From NCBI GenBank assembly GCA_019912665.1, contig JAIOIE010000008.1:124001-188000 (forward strand): a stretch of DNA of 64,000 nucleotides, written 5' to 3'. Each line of letters starts with the position of its first letter. The first letter of the stretch is position 1. Shown here in pieces: positions 15,879-25,017 of this stretch. The stretch is from Deltaproteobacteria bacterium. Lineage in GTDB: Bacteria; Desulfobacterota; GWC2-55-46. Below the pieces are notes generated by a model that made no database searches, was not told where the DNA came from, and was given only the letters and a program-made list of their open reading frames with translations. The position numbers and the translations under genes are program-made.

Positions 15879-18014
15879 TTATTGAAGGGGGTTTTCCCTG
15901 AAAAACCGGTTGAGGCCCTCTCCGTTTATGAGGACTTCCTTCATGAGCTTCTCGACAAGCGCAAGGATGACCTCCTTGTTTTCGGAGATGACCTTGGCCG
16001 TGGACTCCTTGGCGGAGTCGAGTATCTTCTGTATGTCCTCGAGCACGTCCCCGCCCGATGTGAGGGCATAGTCCTGGAGGACCATGAGGGACTTATTCCT
16101 CATTATCTCGCCGAAGCCGTACTCTATGACCATCTTCCGGGCTATGCCGGTCGCCTGTATGAGGTCGTGCGAGGCGCCGACGGTCTTCGAGTCGTTCCCA
16201 ATGAGCTCGTCCTCGGCCACCATGCCGCCGAGTATGACCCCTATCTCCTTTTCGAGGTCGCTCTTGGTGTAGGTCGTCCTTATGGCCTCGTCCACCGGGA
16301 TGAAGGCCGAGTAGGGCTTGTAGTTATCGATGCTCACGAACGCAGGGGTGCGGTTAAAATACCTTTTCATGAGAACGGCGTGCCCGGCCTCGTGCAGGGC
16401 GATGTTCCTCTTTTCGGTTTCTGAGAGCGACTCCGCCCTCTGGAGGAAGAGGGACTTGGACGCGGGCCTGGCCCTCTGGTGGCTCCATGCCCTGAGCTCC
16501 TCTATTTCTTCCTTCTTCAAGACCGAGAGCGGGGTTATGTGCCTTATGGACTTAAGGAGCCCTTCCTGTGTCACGTCGAGCGCGAGGAGCCCGTCAACGA
16601 CCTCCTCCATGTTCCTGCCCGAGTGCTCCTCCTGGAGCCGGTTAAAAGTCGAGACTACGGCGTCCTTGACGGCCTGCTCTATCTCCGCGCCGGTGAAGCC
16701 CTGGCTGTTCTGGGAGAGCTCCTTTACGTTCACCTTCGAGAGGTTCTGTATCCTCCTCTCGAGGTGTATCCTGTATATCTCCTCCCTCTCCTCCTGGCTC
16801 GGGAGGTCGACGAAAAAGACCTCGTCGTAGCGCCCCTTCCTCCATAGCTCGGGTGGAAGGTTCTTGGGCTCGTTGGCGGTGGAGATGACGAAGACAGGAT
16901 GCTCCTTCTCCTGCAGCCAGGTGATGAAGGTGCCGAAGACCCTCATCTGCGTGCCCGAGTCGCCCTGGTAGCCGCCTATGCCGCCGAAGGCCTTGTCTAT
17001 CTCGTCTATCCAGAGTATACACGGGCTTACGGCCTCGGCAAGCTGTATGCACCGCCTGATGTTCTTTTCCGACTCGCCCACTGTCGAGCCGAAGAGACGC
17101 CCGACGTCAAGCCGAAGGAGCGGCAGGTTCCATATTCCGGCAAGCGCCTTGCAGCAGAGGCTTTTACCCGAGCCGGGGACGCCAATCAAAAGGAGGCCCT
17201 TCGGGACGTCAAGGCCAAGTGTCGTTATCTTGTCCCTCGAGAGCCTGAAGACGTTTTCCCTCTCGACGAACCACTTCTTTATCTCGCTCAAGCCCCCGAT
17301 GTTCTCTATGTTCTCCCTGTGGGGGTAGTAATCGAGTATCTTCTGCTTTTTTATAATCTGCTGTTTCTCATCCTGTATGTACGAGATGCAGTCCTCGTTC
17401 AAAAAGCCGTTATTGAGGCCTATGGCCTTCCTTATGACCCGCCTTATGTTGTCGAGAGAGAGGCCCTGCAAGGACTTATAGAGAATGGACCTGGTCGAGG
17501 CATGCCAGCTCGACGGGATGAGGTGCCCGTAGGTCCGGGAGACTAGGTCGGCTATCTCGTCGTAGTCCGGGAGCGAAAGCTCCAGGACCACTATGTCCTC
17601 CTCAAGCTCGGGCGGTATCTCGCCCAGTGTGGGCGAAAGAATGCAGACGGTATTTACGGTATGGCGCTCGTCTATTATGGCCGGCAGGTCGCGGAACCGG
17701 CGGAGGAACTCGTGGGAGTTGAAATAAGAGGCGATGTCCTTAAGGAGGAACAGGTTACTGACGTTCTCGCCCTTTGTTATCTTCTCCTCGATGACCGAGA
17801 GTATCTTTTCCCGGCCCATGGGCTCCCGTTTCTTCTTCTCGCCGCCGTAGAGCCCCCTGGATACGGACCAGGACCAGTAATTGAGCTTCATGGAATCGCA
17901 TAGCGACTCCATTATCTTCTCGACCCTCCTCTCCTCAAAGGAGACGAGCCATAGTATCGGGTACCTGGCCTCGATGTGGATCCGTATCTCGTTTTCGAAG
18001 TCCCTGGCGTTCAT
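15879..18014 (-). CDS. Ycf46-type AAA+ ATPase fused to M41 (FtsH-type) zinc peptidase
   Basis: 711 residues in three parts. Residues 1-230 form a Ycf46-type N-terminal region (opening [19 protein letters not shown], then a degenerate P-loop-like domain). Residues 235-500 are an active-looking AAA+ module: Walker A GVPGSGKS (278-285), [10 protein letters not shown] pore region (307-316), Walker B ILWIDEID (333-340), sensor STAN (378-381) and arginine finger RKGR (392-395). Residues 525-705 are a peptidase M41 domain with HEAGH (541-545) and the third zinc ligand Asp617 in GASHD. No transmembrane helix is present, unlike FtsH, which anchors in the membrane. The AAA part resembles Ycf46 more than FtsH ([18 protein letters not shown] and [19 protein letters not shown]). 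It is the first gene of the operon with DUF1257. The likely role is ATP-driven soluble proteolysis; substrates are unknown. Confidence 0.9.
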   Translation of the reverse strand: MNARDFENEIRIHIEARYPILWLVSFEERRVEKIMESLCDSMKLNYWSWSVSRGLYGGEKKKREPMGREKILSVIEEKITKGENVSNLFLLKDIASYFNSHEFLRRFRDLPAIIDERHTVNTVCILSPTLGEIPPELEEDIVVLELSLPDYDEIADLVSRTYGHLIPSSWHASTRSILYKSLQGLSLDNIRRVIRKAIGLNNGFLNEDCISYIQDEKQQIIKKQKILDYYPHRENIENIGGLSEIKKWFVERENVFRLSRDKITTLGLDVPKGLLLIGVPGSGKSLCCKALAGIWNLPLLRLDVGRLFGSTVGESEKNIRRCIQLAEAVSPCILWIDEIDKAFGGIGGYQGDSGTQMRVFGTFITWLQEKEHPVFVISTANEPKNLPPELWRKGRYDEVFFVDLPSQEEREEIYRIHLERRIQNLSKVNVKELSQNSQGFTGAEIEQAVKDAVVSTFNRLQEEHSGRNMEEVVDGLLALDVTQEGLLKSIRHITPLSVLKKEEIEELRAWSHQRARPASKSLFLQRAESLSETEKRNIALHEAGHAVLMKRYFNRTPAFVSIDNYKPYSAFIPVDEAIRTTYTKSDLEKEIGVILGGMVAEDELIGNDSKTVGASHDLIQATGIARKMVIEYGFGEIMRNKSLMVLQDYALTSGGDVLEDIQKILDSAKESTAKVISENKEVILALVEKLMKEVLINGEGLNRFFRENPLQ

Positions 18015-18190
18015 ATAGAGCGCACCTTCCAGACGGTCCGATTAAGGTGAGAGGCCTACAACCAAGAAGATACTGTTTCGAAGGGGGCCTGCCGGCCCGC
18101 CCTCGACTGCGGGATACATCATACCACAAGACGCCACTCTTTAAAACCTGAAAACCTTCGTTTGAAAAGGGCTTTTGTCCTGGTCCTACC

Positions 18191-18235
18191 TGTCCCGGTC
18201 GGGACAATATAACACAAATCTCGATACCGCTTCAA
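18191..18235 (-). promoter_or_regulatory. Promoter with overlapping palindromic operator for the AAA-M41 operon
   Basis: On the minus strand TTGAAG (18235-18230), an 18-base spacer and TATATT (18211-18206) form a plausible promoter. Just downstream, over the expected start point, lies the perfect palindrome TGTCCCGGTCGGGACA (18191-18206; two 7-base arms around GT). A repressor bound here would block initiation. It leaves a leader of about 180 bases before the ATG at 18014. No regulator gene is adjacent. Confidence 0.55.
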
Positions 18236-18237
18236 AC

Positions 18238-18270
18238 AAAAGAGGTTACGGGGCGACCGTAACCTCTTTT
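18238..18270. terminator. Hairpin terminator between DUF1328 and the AAA-M41 operon
   Basis: AAAGAGGTTACGG and CCGTAACCTCTTT form a 13-bp perfect stem with a short loop, flanked by A and T tracts, so it can act in both orientations. On the minus strand it ends transcription from the DUF1328 gene just before the AAA-M41 promoter. Confidence 0.82.
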
Positions 18271-18353
18271 GCTCAGCCTTGACCAGGAATACCGGAAATC
18301 CAAATTTATTTCCGGGAATCGCATCATGCTTTTCTAGGACCCTCTCTAAGGGT

Positions 18354-18521
18354 TCATGCCGCGGGCCTGCCCCGGCCGGCAATGAGGGAGACGACGAAAA
18401 GCACGAGGAAAACTACAAAGAGCACCTTGGCTATCCATGCCGCGGTCCCCGCGACCCCTGCAAACCCCAGGACCGCCGCGATTATGGCTATTATGAGGAA
18501 GGTTATCGCCCATGAAAGCAT
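18354..18521 (-). CDS. DUF1328 (YtjA-type) small membrane protein
   Basis: A 55-residue protein with two hydrophobic segments ([20 protein letters not shown] and [21 protein letters not shown]), the compact DUF1328/YtjA pattern with the [14 protein letters not shown] link. An AAGAAGGTG precedes the ATG at 18521; a longer reading frame exists but its extra 19 residues are not part of the family. Function is unknown; members are often stress- or sigma-factor-controlled. It is a single-gene unit. Confidence 0.82.
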   Translation of the reverse strand: MLSWAITFLIIAIIAAVLGFAGVAGTAAWIAKVLFVVFLVLFVVSLIAGRGRPAA

Positions 18522-18682
18522 TCGAGCCACCTTCTTTCCCCCGGCGCGCGTTTCCGATAGCCGGGCCTTGGAGGGCAAAGCCCCCCTGTCCGTACAAACG
18601 CTTTTTTCTTGCCTTATTTGATTATATATTGGGGGCAGACCATGTCAAATCAGCCGCGTGTACGCATAACCGAGCTTATCTG

Positions 18683-18709
18683 TTGCCTTTTCAGTCGGCC
18701 TGATATAAT
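18683..18709 (+). promoter_or_regulatory. Promoter of the DedA gene
   Basis: A perfect TATAAT (18704-18709) is preceded by TTGCCT (18683-18688) at 15 bases or by TGTTGC (18681-18686) at 17. It lies about 35 bases before the ATG at 18743. Confidence 0.45.
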
Positions 18710-18742
18710 GTATAACCTTAGCTTTCAGGGGAAAAGCGAGCG

Positions 18743-19384
18743 ATGGAGCTTCTAAAAGAGTTCATAGACATGTTCATGCACATAGACAAGCACCTGGGGA
18801 CTGTCATACAGGCCTACGGGGGCTGGACCTATCTCATCCTCTTCCTCATCATCTTTTGTGAGACAGGGCTCGTTGTAACGCCGCTACTGCCTGGCGACTC
18901 GCTCCTTTTCGCGATAGGGACCTTCGCGGCAATGGGTTATCTCGAAGTGGAGTACGTGATAGCAGGGCTTACCGTCGCGGCGATAGCGGGCGACTCTGTG
19001 AACTACGCCATCGGCCATTATCTCGGCCCCAGGGTCTTTTCAAAAAAGGACAGCCTGGTATTCAGGAAGGAATACCTCGACAAGACGCAAAGGTTCTACC
19101 AGAAGTACGGGGCCAGGACCATAGTCATCGCAAGGTTCGTCCCAATTGTCCGCACTTTCGCGCCGTTCGTGGCGGGAGTCGGCGCGATGTCCTACGGCCG
19201 GTTCCTCTTCTATAACGTCACGGGGGCCGTAGCCTGGATATTCCTCTTTATCCTCGGGGGATACTATTTCGGGAGCATCCCGCTCGTTAAAGAGAACTTC
19301 TCTCTTGTGATACTCGCCATAATAGTCCTTTCAATAATGCCAGGCCTTATAGAGTTCGTGAGGGCACGGCGCCAGCCCGCCTGA
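18743..19384 (+). CDS. DedA-family membrane protein
   Basis: A 213-residue inner-membrane protein with the DedA/SNARE-associated signature: an early re-entrant segment (FCETGLVVTPLLPGDSLLF), GDSVNYAIGHYLGPRVF, and the conserved ARFVPIVRTFAPFVAGVGAMSYGRF motif with its essential arginines. DedA proteins are lipid scramblases/flippases (undecaprenyl phosphate or phosphatidylethanolamine recycling) and affect membrane potential. It is a single gene with its own promoter and a repeat-rich region downstream. Confidence 0.92.
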   Translation: MELLKEFIDMFMHIDKHLGTVIQAYGGWTYLILFLIIFCETGLVVTPLLPGDSLLFAIGTFAAMGYLEVEYVIAGLTVAAIAGDSVNYAIGHYLGPRVFSKKDSLVFRKEYLDKTQRFYQKYGARTIVIARFVPIVRTFAPFVAGVGAMSYGRFLFYNVTGAVAWIFLFILGGYYFGSIPLVKENFSLVILAIIVLSIMPGLIEFVRARRQPA

Positions 19385-19474
19385 GGGTCCTTGTAAAAAC
19401 ATTTCTAATCCATCCCACTTTTTAATTCTGTTCTGATTTCCATACCGAGAATACGCTGTGCGCGCCAAGTCTCA

Positions 19475-19867
19475 TTGCAAAAAACCTTTTAACGCGCTAC
19501 CGCGCTTTTTTGGGCATAAGGCTCCGCTCGCTTTCCGCCCCCATCCTCCTCGCCCGGCCCTTATGTAGCTCGGCCCCTTGGGGCCGGGCTCCTGCTTCCC
19601 CGCCTCGCTCACCCTTCCCCCAGCCTTATGCTCGCAACGCCTTATGCCCCTGGGTGGTTTTAAATGCAAAAACAAAGGTGATGTGAGATTCTTTTGTCTT
19701 GAACAAACCCGGAGGGTAAGGCGAGCGCAGCATAAGGGAGGAAGAGCGTGAACGGGCCGGGGGAATCAGGAGCGAAGCGATTAGGGGCCCGTTCACAGGG
19801 TGGGAGGGCGCTAGCAAGCGAGCCTTACCCTCGAAACAGCACGGCAGTGCGGAAAAGGCCTTTGCAA
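19475..19867. repeat. Imperfect GC-rich inverted-repeat element in a gene-free stretch
   Basis: The 540-base interval between DedA and hppA has no gene. Its ends match as inverted repeats: TTGCAAAAAACCTTTT near 19475 against the complement of GGAAAAGGCCTTTGCAA near 19851-19866. Inside are mirrored segments CCTTATGCTCGC and GCGCAGCATAAGG, and a CGGCCCC-TT-GGGGCCG hairpin. It looks like an old non-autonomous element or a composite of short repeats. No transposase remnant is seen. Confidence 0.45.
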
Positions 19868-19878
19868 GATAACTACAA

Positions 19879-19914
19879 CAAAAAAAGGCGCCGGGTGTTT
19901 TCCCGGCGCCTTTT
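19879..19914 (-). terminator. Terminator of hppA
   Basis: GGCGCCGGG and CCCGGCGCC form a 9-bp stem around TGTTTT, extended by an A/T tract on both sides. On the minus strand the stem is followed by a T run (plus-strand A tract 19879-19886), directly after the hppA stop. Confidence 0.88.
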
Positions 19915-19926
19915 GCAAAGCCGGTC

Positions 19927-21972
19927 CTACGAGTACAGGAGTATCCCGAAAAGGACCGCGACCAGGTTTATGACCTTGATCATCGGGTTTATGCCCGGCC
20001 CTGCCGTGTCCTTGTAGGGGTCGCCCACGGTGTCGCCCGTGACCGCGGCCTGGTGCGCGGGCTTGTGCTTGCCGCCGTGGTTGCCTTCCTCGATGAACTT
20101 CTTGGCGTTGTCCCAGGCGGCTCCGCCCGAGGTCATCTTTATCGCGACGAAAAGGCCCGTGACGATGCTTCCGACGAGCACGCCTCCGAGGGCCTTCTGC
20201 CCCAGGATAACGCCCACGAGCACCGGCGCGATCACGGGTATGAGCGACGGCACTATCATCTTCTGCAGCGCGGCCGAGGTGACTATGTCCACGCATTTGC
20301 CGTACTCCGGCCTCGCGCTCCCGTCCATTATGCCCTTTATCTCCCTGAACTGCCTTCTTACCTCGTCCACGATCGAGCCGGCGGCCTTGCCCACGGCCTT
20401 CATGAGGAGGGCGGCGAAGTAGAACGGCAGCATGCCTCCTATGAAGAGGCCCACGAGGACCATGGGGTCGGAGAGGTCGAAGATGACTTGCGCCCCTCCG
20501 GCCGAAATGGTCCTGGTGTATTCGGCGAAGAGGACTATTGCCGCGAGCCCCGCCGAGCCTATCGCGTATCCCTTTGTAACGGCCTTGGTCGTATTGCCTA
20601 CCGCATCGAGCGGGTCGGTCACGCCGCGCACACCTGCGCCCATGTCGGCCATCTCGGCTATGCCGCCCGCGTTGTCGGTTATCGGGCCGAACGAGTCTAT
20701 GGCCACGACAATGCCTGCCATGGTGAGCATGGCCTCGGCGGAGACCGCGACCCCGAAGAGGCCCGCGAGCTCGTAGCTTGCCAGTATGGCCCCGGCGATG
20801 ACGAGGACCGGCAGGGCCGTCGCTTCCTTGCCGATGGCGAGCCCCGCGATTATGTTCGTCGCGTGCCCGGAGACGGACGCATTGGCTATGTGCTGGACCG
20901 GGCTGTAATGCTTGGCCGTGTAATAGTCGGTTATGACGACGAGCGATATCGTGACGGCCAGCCCTATTAGGGCGCAGAGATAATAACTGCTCCAGCCCAC
21001 ACCCCCTACCCCGTTCATCAGATAGTACGCGACCGGGAAGAAGGCAATGGCTGAAAGGACGGCCGTCGCCACGAACCCCTTATAGAGCGCGGTCATTATG
21101 TTGTTTGAGGAGCCTAGCTTCACGAACCAGCTCCCGATGATCGTCATTATGATCGCAACGCCGCCGAGCACAAGCGGGAAGAGCATGGCGTTCTCCGAGC
21201 CGGGGAAAAGGATGTGCGCGAGCGCCATCGTCGCGACGGTCGTCACCGCGTATGTCTCGAAGAGGTCCGCGGCCATCCCGGCGCAGTCGCCGACATTGTC
21301 GCCCACGTTGTCGGCTATCACAGCCGGGTTCCTCGGGTCGTCCTCGGGTATTCCGGCCTCGACCTTCCCCACGAGGTCCGCGCCCACGTCGGCCGCCTTG
21401 GTGTATATGCCGCCCCCGACCCTGGCGAAAAGGGATATGAGGCTTCCGCCGAGGCCGAGGGAAAGAAGGGACGCTATCGCGTGCGTCTCGTCGGTTACCC
21501 GCATGGCGACGGCGTAAAACCCTGTGACCGCAAGGAGCCCGAGGCCAATGAGGAGGAGCCCTGTCACGGCCCCGCCCCTGAAGGCCACCACGAGCGCGGC
21601 GTTAAGCCCGCTGTGGGCCGCCTGCGCGGTCTTCGCGTTGGCCCTAACGGCCACCATCATGCCTACATAGCCTGAAATGCCGGAAGCCGCGCCGCCCACC
21701 AGGAAGCCGCACGCGGTCAAGAGCCCGAAATGCTCGGACCATGAGCCCGCCAGCCAGAGAAGGACGAAAAGAATGGCCGCAACGACCCCTACCGTCTTGA
21801 ACTGCCTTGCCATGTAGGCGCTTGCGCCTTCATGGATAGCCGCCTGTATCCTCCTCATCTCAGGCGTGCCGCTTTCGAGCCCCCTTACCCAGAACGCGAG
21901 CCAGGCCGCGTATACAATGCCCAGCACCGCTGCTCCCAGCGCAAAGAGGATAGTCATTGTAGAGCTTTCCAT
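19927..21972 (-). CDS. hppA: K+-independent H+-translocating membrane pyrophosphatase
   Basis: A 681-residue protein with about 16 membrane segments and all hallmark motifs of membrane pyrophosphatases: [18 protein letters not shown], the acidic pair [17 protein letters not shown] and the C-terminal [16 protein letters not shown]. The residue that sets potassium dependence is lysine ([10 protein letters not shown] rather than GNTTAA), which indicates the K+-independent class; these pump protons. The enzyme conserves energy by coupling pyrophosphate hydrolysis to proton export. The ATG has CAAAGGAGAAC upstream, and a terminator follows. It is a single-gene transcript. Confidence 0.96.
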   Translation of the reverse strand: MESSTMTILFALGAAVLGIVYAAWLAFWVRGLESGTPEMRRIQAAIHEGASAYMARQFKTVGVVAAILFVLLWLAGSWSEHFGLLTACGFLVGGAASGISGYVGMMVAVRANAKTAQAAHSGLNAALVVAFRGGAVTGLLLIGLGLLAVTGFYAVAMRVTDETHAIASLLSLGLGGSLISLFARVGGGIYTKAADVGADLVGKVEAGIPEDDPRNPAVIADNVGDNVGDCAGMAADLFETYAVTTVATMALAHILFPGSENAMLFPLVLGGVAIIMTIIGSWFVKLGSSNNIMTALYKGFVATAVLSAIAFFPVAYYLMNGVGGVGWSSYYLCALIGLAVTISLVVITDYYTAKHYSPVQHIANASVSGHATNIIAGLAIGKEATALPVLVIAGAILASYELAGLFGVAVSAEAMLTMAGIVVAIDSFGPITDNAGGIAEMADMGAGVRGVTDPLDAVGNTTKAVTKGYAIGSAGLAAIVLFAEYTRTISAGGAQVIFDLSDPMVLVGLFIGGMLPFYFAALLMKAVGKAAGSIVDEVRRQFREIKGIMDGSARPEYGKCVDIVTSAALQKMIVPSLIPVIAPVLVGVILGQKALGGVLVGSIVTGLFVAIKMTSGGAAWDNAKKFIEEGNHGGKHKPAHQAAVTGDTVGDPYKDTAGPGINPMIKVINLVAVLFGILLYS

Positions 21973-22482
21973 CTACCGGTTCTCCTTTGCTGAAGGATGG
22001 TTGGAACACCGCTTCTGGTACGTTTGAGACACTGCCCTGCAAAAAAACGGAACAACTGGAACCGCGATGCCGCATCAATCAGTTGATCCGGATTCTCTCC
22101 TGTGACCAGTGGCTGAATTTTGTTTATTCTGAATTACGTTAAAGGGACTGCGTTACTAAGCTGACAATACCAATTGGAGCTTAAACGCTTTCTCTGGGCG
22201 GCAAGTAGCTGTAACGGAAGGGAGACGGAGACACCGCCCCGGAACTTTGCTGAAACTCTGAACGATTGTACCTTTTTAACATTTTCCGGTTCCGTTATCA
22301 ATCCATTTCTGGACGCGTATCATGCCGTTCCATTTTTGCCGGAAACAGTATAGCAGGGAAATTCCGGGGCCGCTTTCGTTGAATAACTTGACCCGGCGAA
22401 ATGTGATAGAGTTAACTTTATATATATGAAAGACGGTTGACCTTGATACCCGCTAAACTGAACGCCTATGAAGGAGGACTGG
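21973..22482. other. Gene-free interval between divergent hppA and phosphoketolase
   Basis: This roughly 510-base divergent intergenic region must hold promoters for both neighbours. I see AT-rich tracts (for example around 22410-22430 upstream of the phosphoketolase gene, with TTGACC at 22388), but no -35/-10 pair that I would defend, no RNA gene and no repeat from the families found elsewhere in the window. Confidence 0.4.
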
Positions 22483-24891
22483 ATGAAAGGGAGAGCTGGA
22501 GGAGGAGCGGCAGGGAGGAAAGGCGCTGAGGCAAAGACATCGGCGGCGGAGCGGTATTTCAGGGCGGTAAATTACATCGCGGCTGCCCAGATATACCTGA
22601 AGGACAACCCCCTCATGGAGGAGCCCTTGAAGCTTGAGCACATCAAGGAACGGCTCCTGGGGCATTGGGGCACGGCGCCCGGCATAAACCTCACCTGCCT
22701 GCACCTCAATAGGCTGATACTCAAGACCAACGCGAGCGTGCTCTTCGTGACCGGCCCAGGGCACGGCGCGGCCGCAAACCTCGCCAACATGTACCTCGAG
22801 GGGGCGTTAACGCTCTTCTATCCCGAGCTTACCCTCGACAGGGAAGGTCTCGGGAGGCTCATAAAATGGTTCTCCTGGCCCGACAAGTTCCCGAGCCATC
22901 TGAACCCGGCGCTCCCGGGGGTCATCCACGAGGGCGGGGAGCTCGGGTACGCCCTCTCCACGTCTTACGGGACCGTCCTCGACAACCCCGGCCTCATAAC
23001 CGCGTGCCTGGTGGGCGACGGAGAGGCCGAGACAGGCCCCACTGCCGGGGCCTGGCACATGAACAAGTTCATAAACCCGGCCACCGACGGCGCGGTGCTC
23101 CCCATACTCCACCTGAACGGCTTCAAGATTTCCTCGCCTACCATATTCGGCACCATGACCGACAAGGAGCTTACGGACCTCTTCACCGGCTACGGCCATT
23201 CGGTGGAGATAGTCTCCGCAGGGCCCCGGGTGCACGAGGAGTACGACGCCGTCCTCGAACGCGCGTACGCAGCTATACGGAAACTCCAGGAAGATTCAAG
23301 GAGCGGCAGGAGGCCGGAGCGGCCTTCGTGGCCCATGATAATTATGAAGACCCCCAAGGGCTGGACAGGGCCAAAGAAGATGGACGGCAAGATGATAGAA
23401 GGCTCGTTCAGGTCGCACCAGGTGCCGGGAAAGGACCTTAAGGCAAACCCGGCCCATCTGAAAGCCGTGGAGGAGTGGCTCCGCTCCTACAGGCCCTGGG
23501 AGCTATTCGAAAAGGACGGCAGGCCCGCGGAGGACATCCTTTCCCAGTGCCCGAAAGGCGACCTCCGGATGTCCATGAACCCGCATAGCTTCGGCGGCGA
23601 AAGGAGAATCCCCCTCAATATGCCCCGTCTCGACGAGCACTGGGTAAAAGTTGAGGCGAAGGGCGTGAAGGAGGCGAGCGCCATGGAGGTGCTCGGCAGG
23701 TATTTCAAAGAGCTCATGGTCGAAAACCGGAAAGAGCGTAATTTCCGCATAGTCTGCCCTGACGAGCTCGAATCGAACAGGCTCGAGGCCGTGCTGGACG
23801 TGACCAGCAGGCAGTACGCCTGGCCCGTACCTCCCGGCTCCGAGAAGATCGGGCCCGAGGGCATGGTGCTGGAGGTGCTTAGCGAGCACAACTGCCAGGG
23901 CTGGCTGCAGGGCTATCTCCTTACAGGCAGGCACGGGGTCTTCCCGTGCTACGAGGCCTTCCTCCAGATAGTCGACGGCATGGCGAACCAGTATTCGAAA
24001 TTCCTTAAATCCGCGCTCGAAGTGCCCTGGAGGAAGCCCATATCGTCACTTAACTTCATACTCACATCCGAGGCCTGGAGGCAGGAGCACAACGGCTATT
24101 CCCACCAGGGCCCCGGCTTCATAAATAACCTCCTCACGAAAAAGGGCTACATCTACCGCATATATCTTCCGCCCGACGCGAACACGCTCCTTTGCACCAT
24201 GTATAACTGCCTCAAATCCACCGACCAGATAAACCTCGTGATAGCGAGCAAGCAGCCGATGGTACAGTGGCTCACAATGACCGAAGCCGCCGAGAACTGC
24301 AGGGCGGGTATAGGCGTCTGGGACTGGGCCTCCACCAACGGCGGCGAGGACCCGGAGCTTGTGCTTGCGGCAAGCGGAAACAATCTCACCCTCGAGGCCA
24401 TGGCCGCCGCTGAGATACTCCGCGAGGAGGCCCCGGACTGGCGGATACGGGTCGTGAACGTCATAGACATACTCGTCCTCGGCATACCCCAGAAATACCC
24501 CGGCGGCCTCGACGAGGCAAGGTTCCAGAGGATATTTCCGCTCGGCTGCCCCGTGCTCTTTAACTTCCACGGGTATACGGCGGCCATAAAGCAGCTCGTA
24601 TGGGAAAGGCCGGGAAACGACAGGTTCGACATAAACGGCTACAGGGAGGAGGGCACCACGACGACCCCCTTCGACATGCACGTCCGTAACAGGACGAGCC
24701 GCTACCACCTGGTCCTCCAGGCCGCTGAAAAGATAGCCCTGGTGAGCCCCGGCAGGGCCGGCCTTGCCGAGAAGCTCGTAATGAAATACTCGAAAAAACT
24801 GATAGACCACAGCTCATACATAGACCGCTACGGAGTTGACCCGCCCGAAATACTCGAATGGAAATGGGAGGACCGCAGGGGCGGGAGATGA
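22483..24891 (+). CDS. xfp: Xylulose-5-phosphate/fructose-6-phosphate phosphoketolase
   Basis: An 802-residue thiamine-diphosphate enzyme of normal length for the family. Motifs include FVTGPGHGAAANLANMYLEG, GGELGYALSTSYG, LVGDGEAETGPTAGAWH (ThDP-binding GDGE) and NPHSFGG, with the C-terminal LNVIDI-type region. It cleaves xylulose-5-phosphate or fructose-6-phosphate with phosphate to acetyl phosphate and an aldose phosphate. AckA encoded at 57 kb could turn the acetyl phosphate into acetate and ATP. The start at 22483 follows AAGGAGGA by four bases; an ATG five codons earlier overlaps that ribosome-binding site and is less likely. Confidence 0.95.
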   Translation: MKGRAGGGAAGRKGAEAKTSAAERYFRAVNYIAAAQIYLKDNPLMEEPLKLEHIKERLLGHWGTAPGINLTCLHLNRLILKTNASVLFVTGPGHGAAANLANMYLEGALTLFYPELTLDREGLGRLIKWFSWPDKFPSHLNPALPGVIHEGGELGYALSTSYGTVLDNPGLITACLVGDGEAETGPTAGAWHMNKFINPATDGAVLPILHLNGFKISSPTIFGTMTDKELTDLFTGYGHSVEIVSAGPRVHEEYDAVLERAYAAIRKLQEDSRSGRRPERPSWPMIIMKTPKGWTGPKKMDGKMIEGSFRSHQVPGKDLKANPAHLKAVEEWLRSYRPWELFEKDGRPAEDILSQCPKGDLRMSMNPHSFGGERRIPLNMPRLDEHWVKVEAKGVKEASAMEVLGRYFKELMVENRKERNFRIVCPDELESNRLEAVLDVTSRQYAWPVPPGSEKIGPEGMVLEVLSEHNCQGWLQGYLLTGRHGVFPCYEAFLQIVDGMANQYSKFLKSALEVPWRKPISSLNFILTSEAWRQEHNGYSHQGPGFINNLLTKKGYIYRIYLPPDANTLLCTMYNCLKSTDQINLVIASKQPMVQWLTMTEAAENCRAGIGVWDWASTNGGEDPELVLAASGNNLTLEAMAAAEILREEAPDWRIRVVNVIDILVLGIPQKYPGGLDEARFQRIFPLGCPVLFNFHGYTAAIKQLVWERPGNDRFDINGYREEGTTTTPFDMHVRNRTSRYHLVLQAAEKIALVSPGRAGLAEKLVMKYSKKLIDHSSYIDRYGVDPPEILEWKWEDRRGGR

Positions 24892-25017
24892 TATCCCGCC
24901 CCGCCTCGCATCCGTTTGACTAATCCCGATAAGGATATAAACTATACGTAAACAACACGGGTTAGTAACCTTTTCGCGGCTTTTTTTGTTATTTGCGGCG
25001 AAATCTACCTTCCGGCG

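Noticed and set aside
11929-18014. Reading the Ycf46/Ycf35 locus as evidence of a photosynthetic organism
   Set aside because: No photosynthesis gene is present and the ATPase is fused to a peptidase, unlike plastid Ycf46.
20053-20970. A 305-codon plus-strand frame
   Set aside because: It is the antisense shadow of hppA; the residue pattern is low-complexity His/Arg/Gly, as expected from GC-rich antisense.
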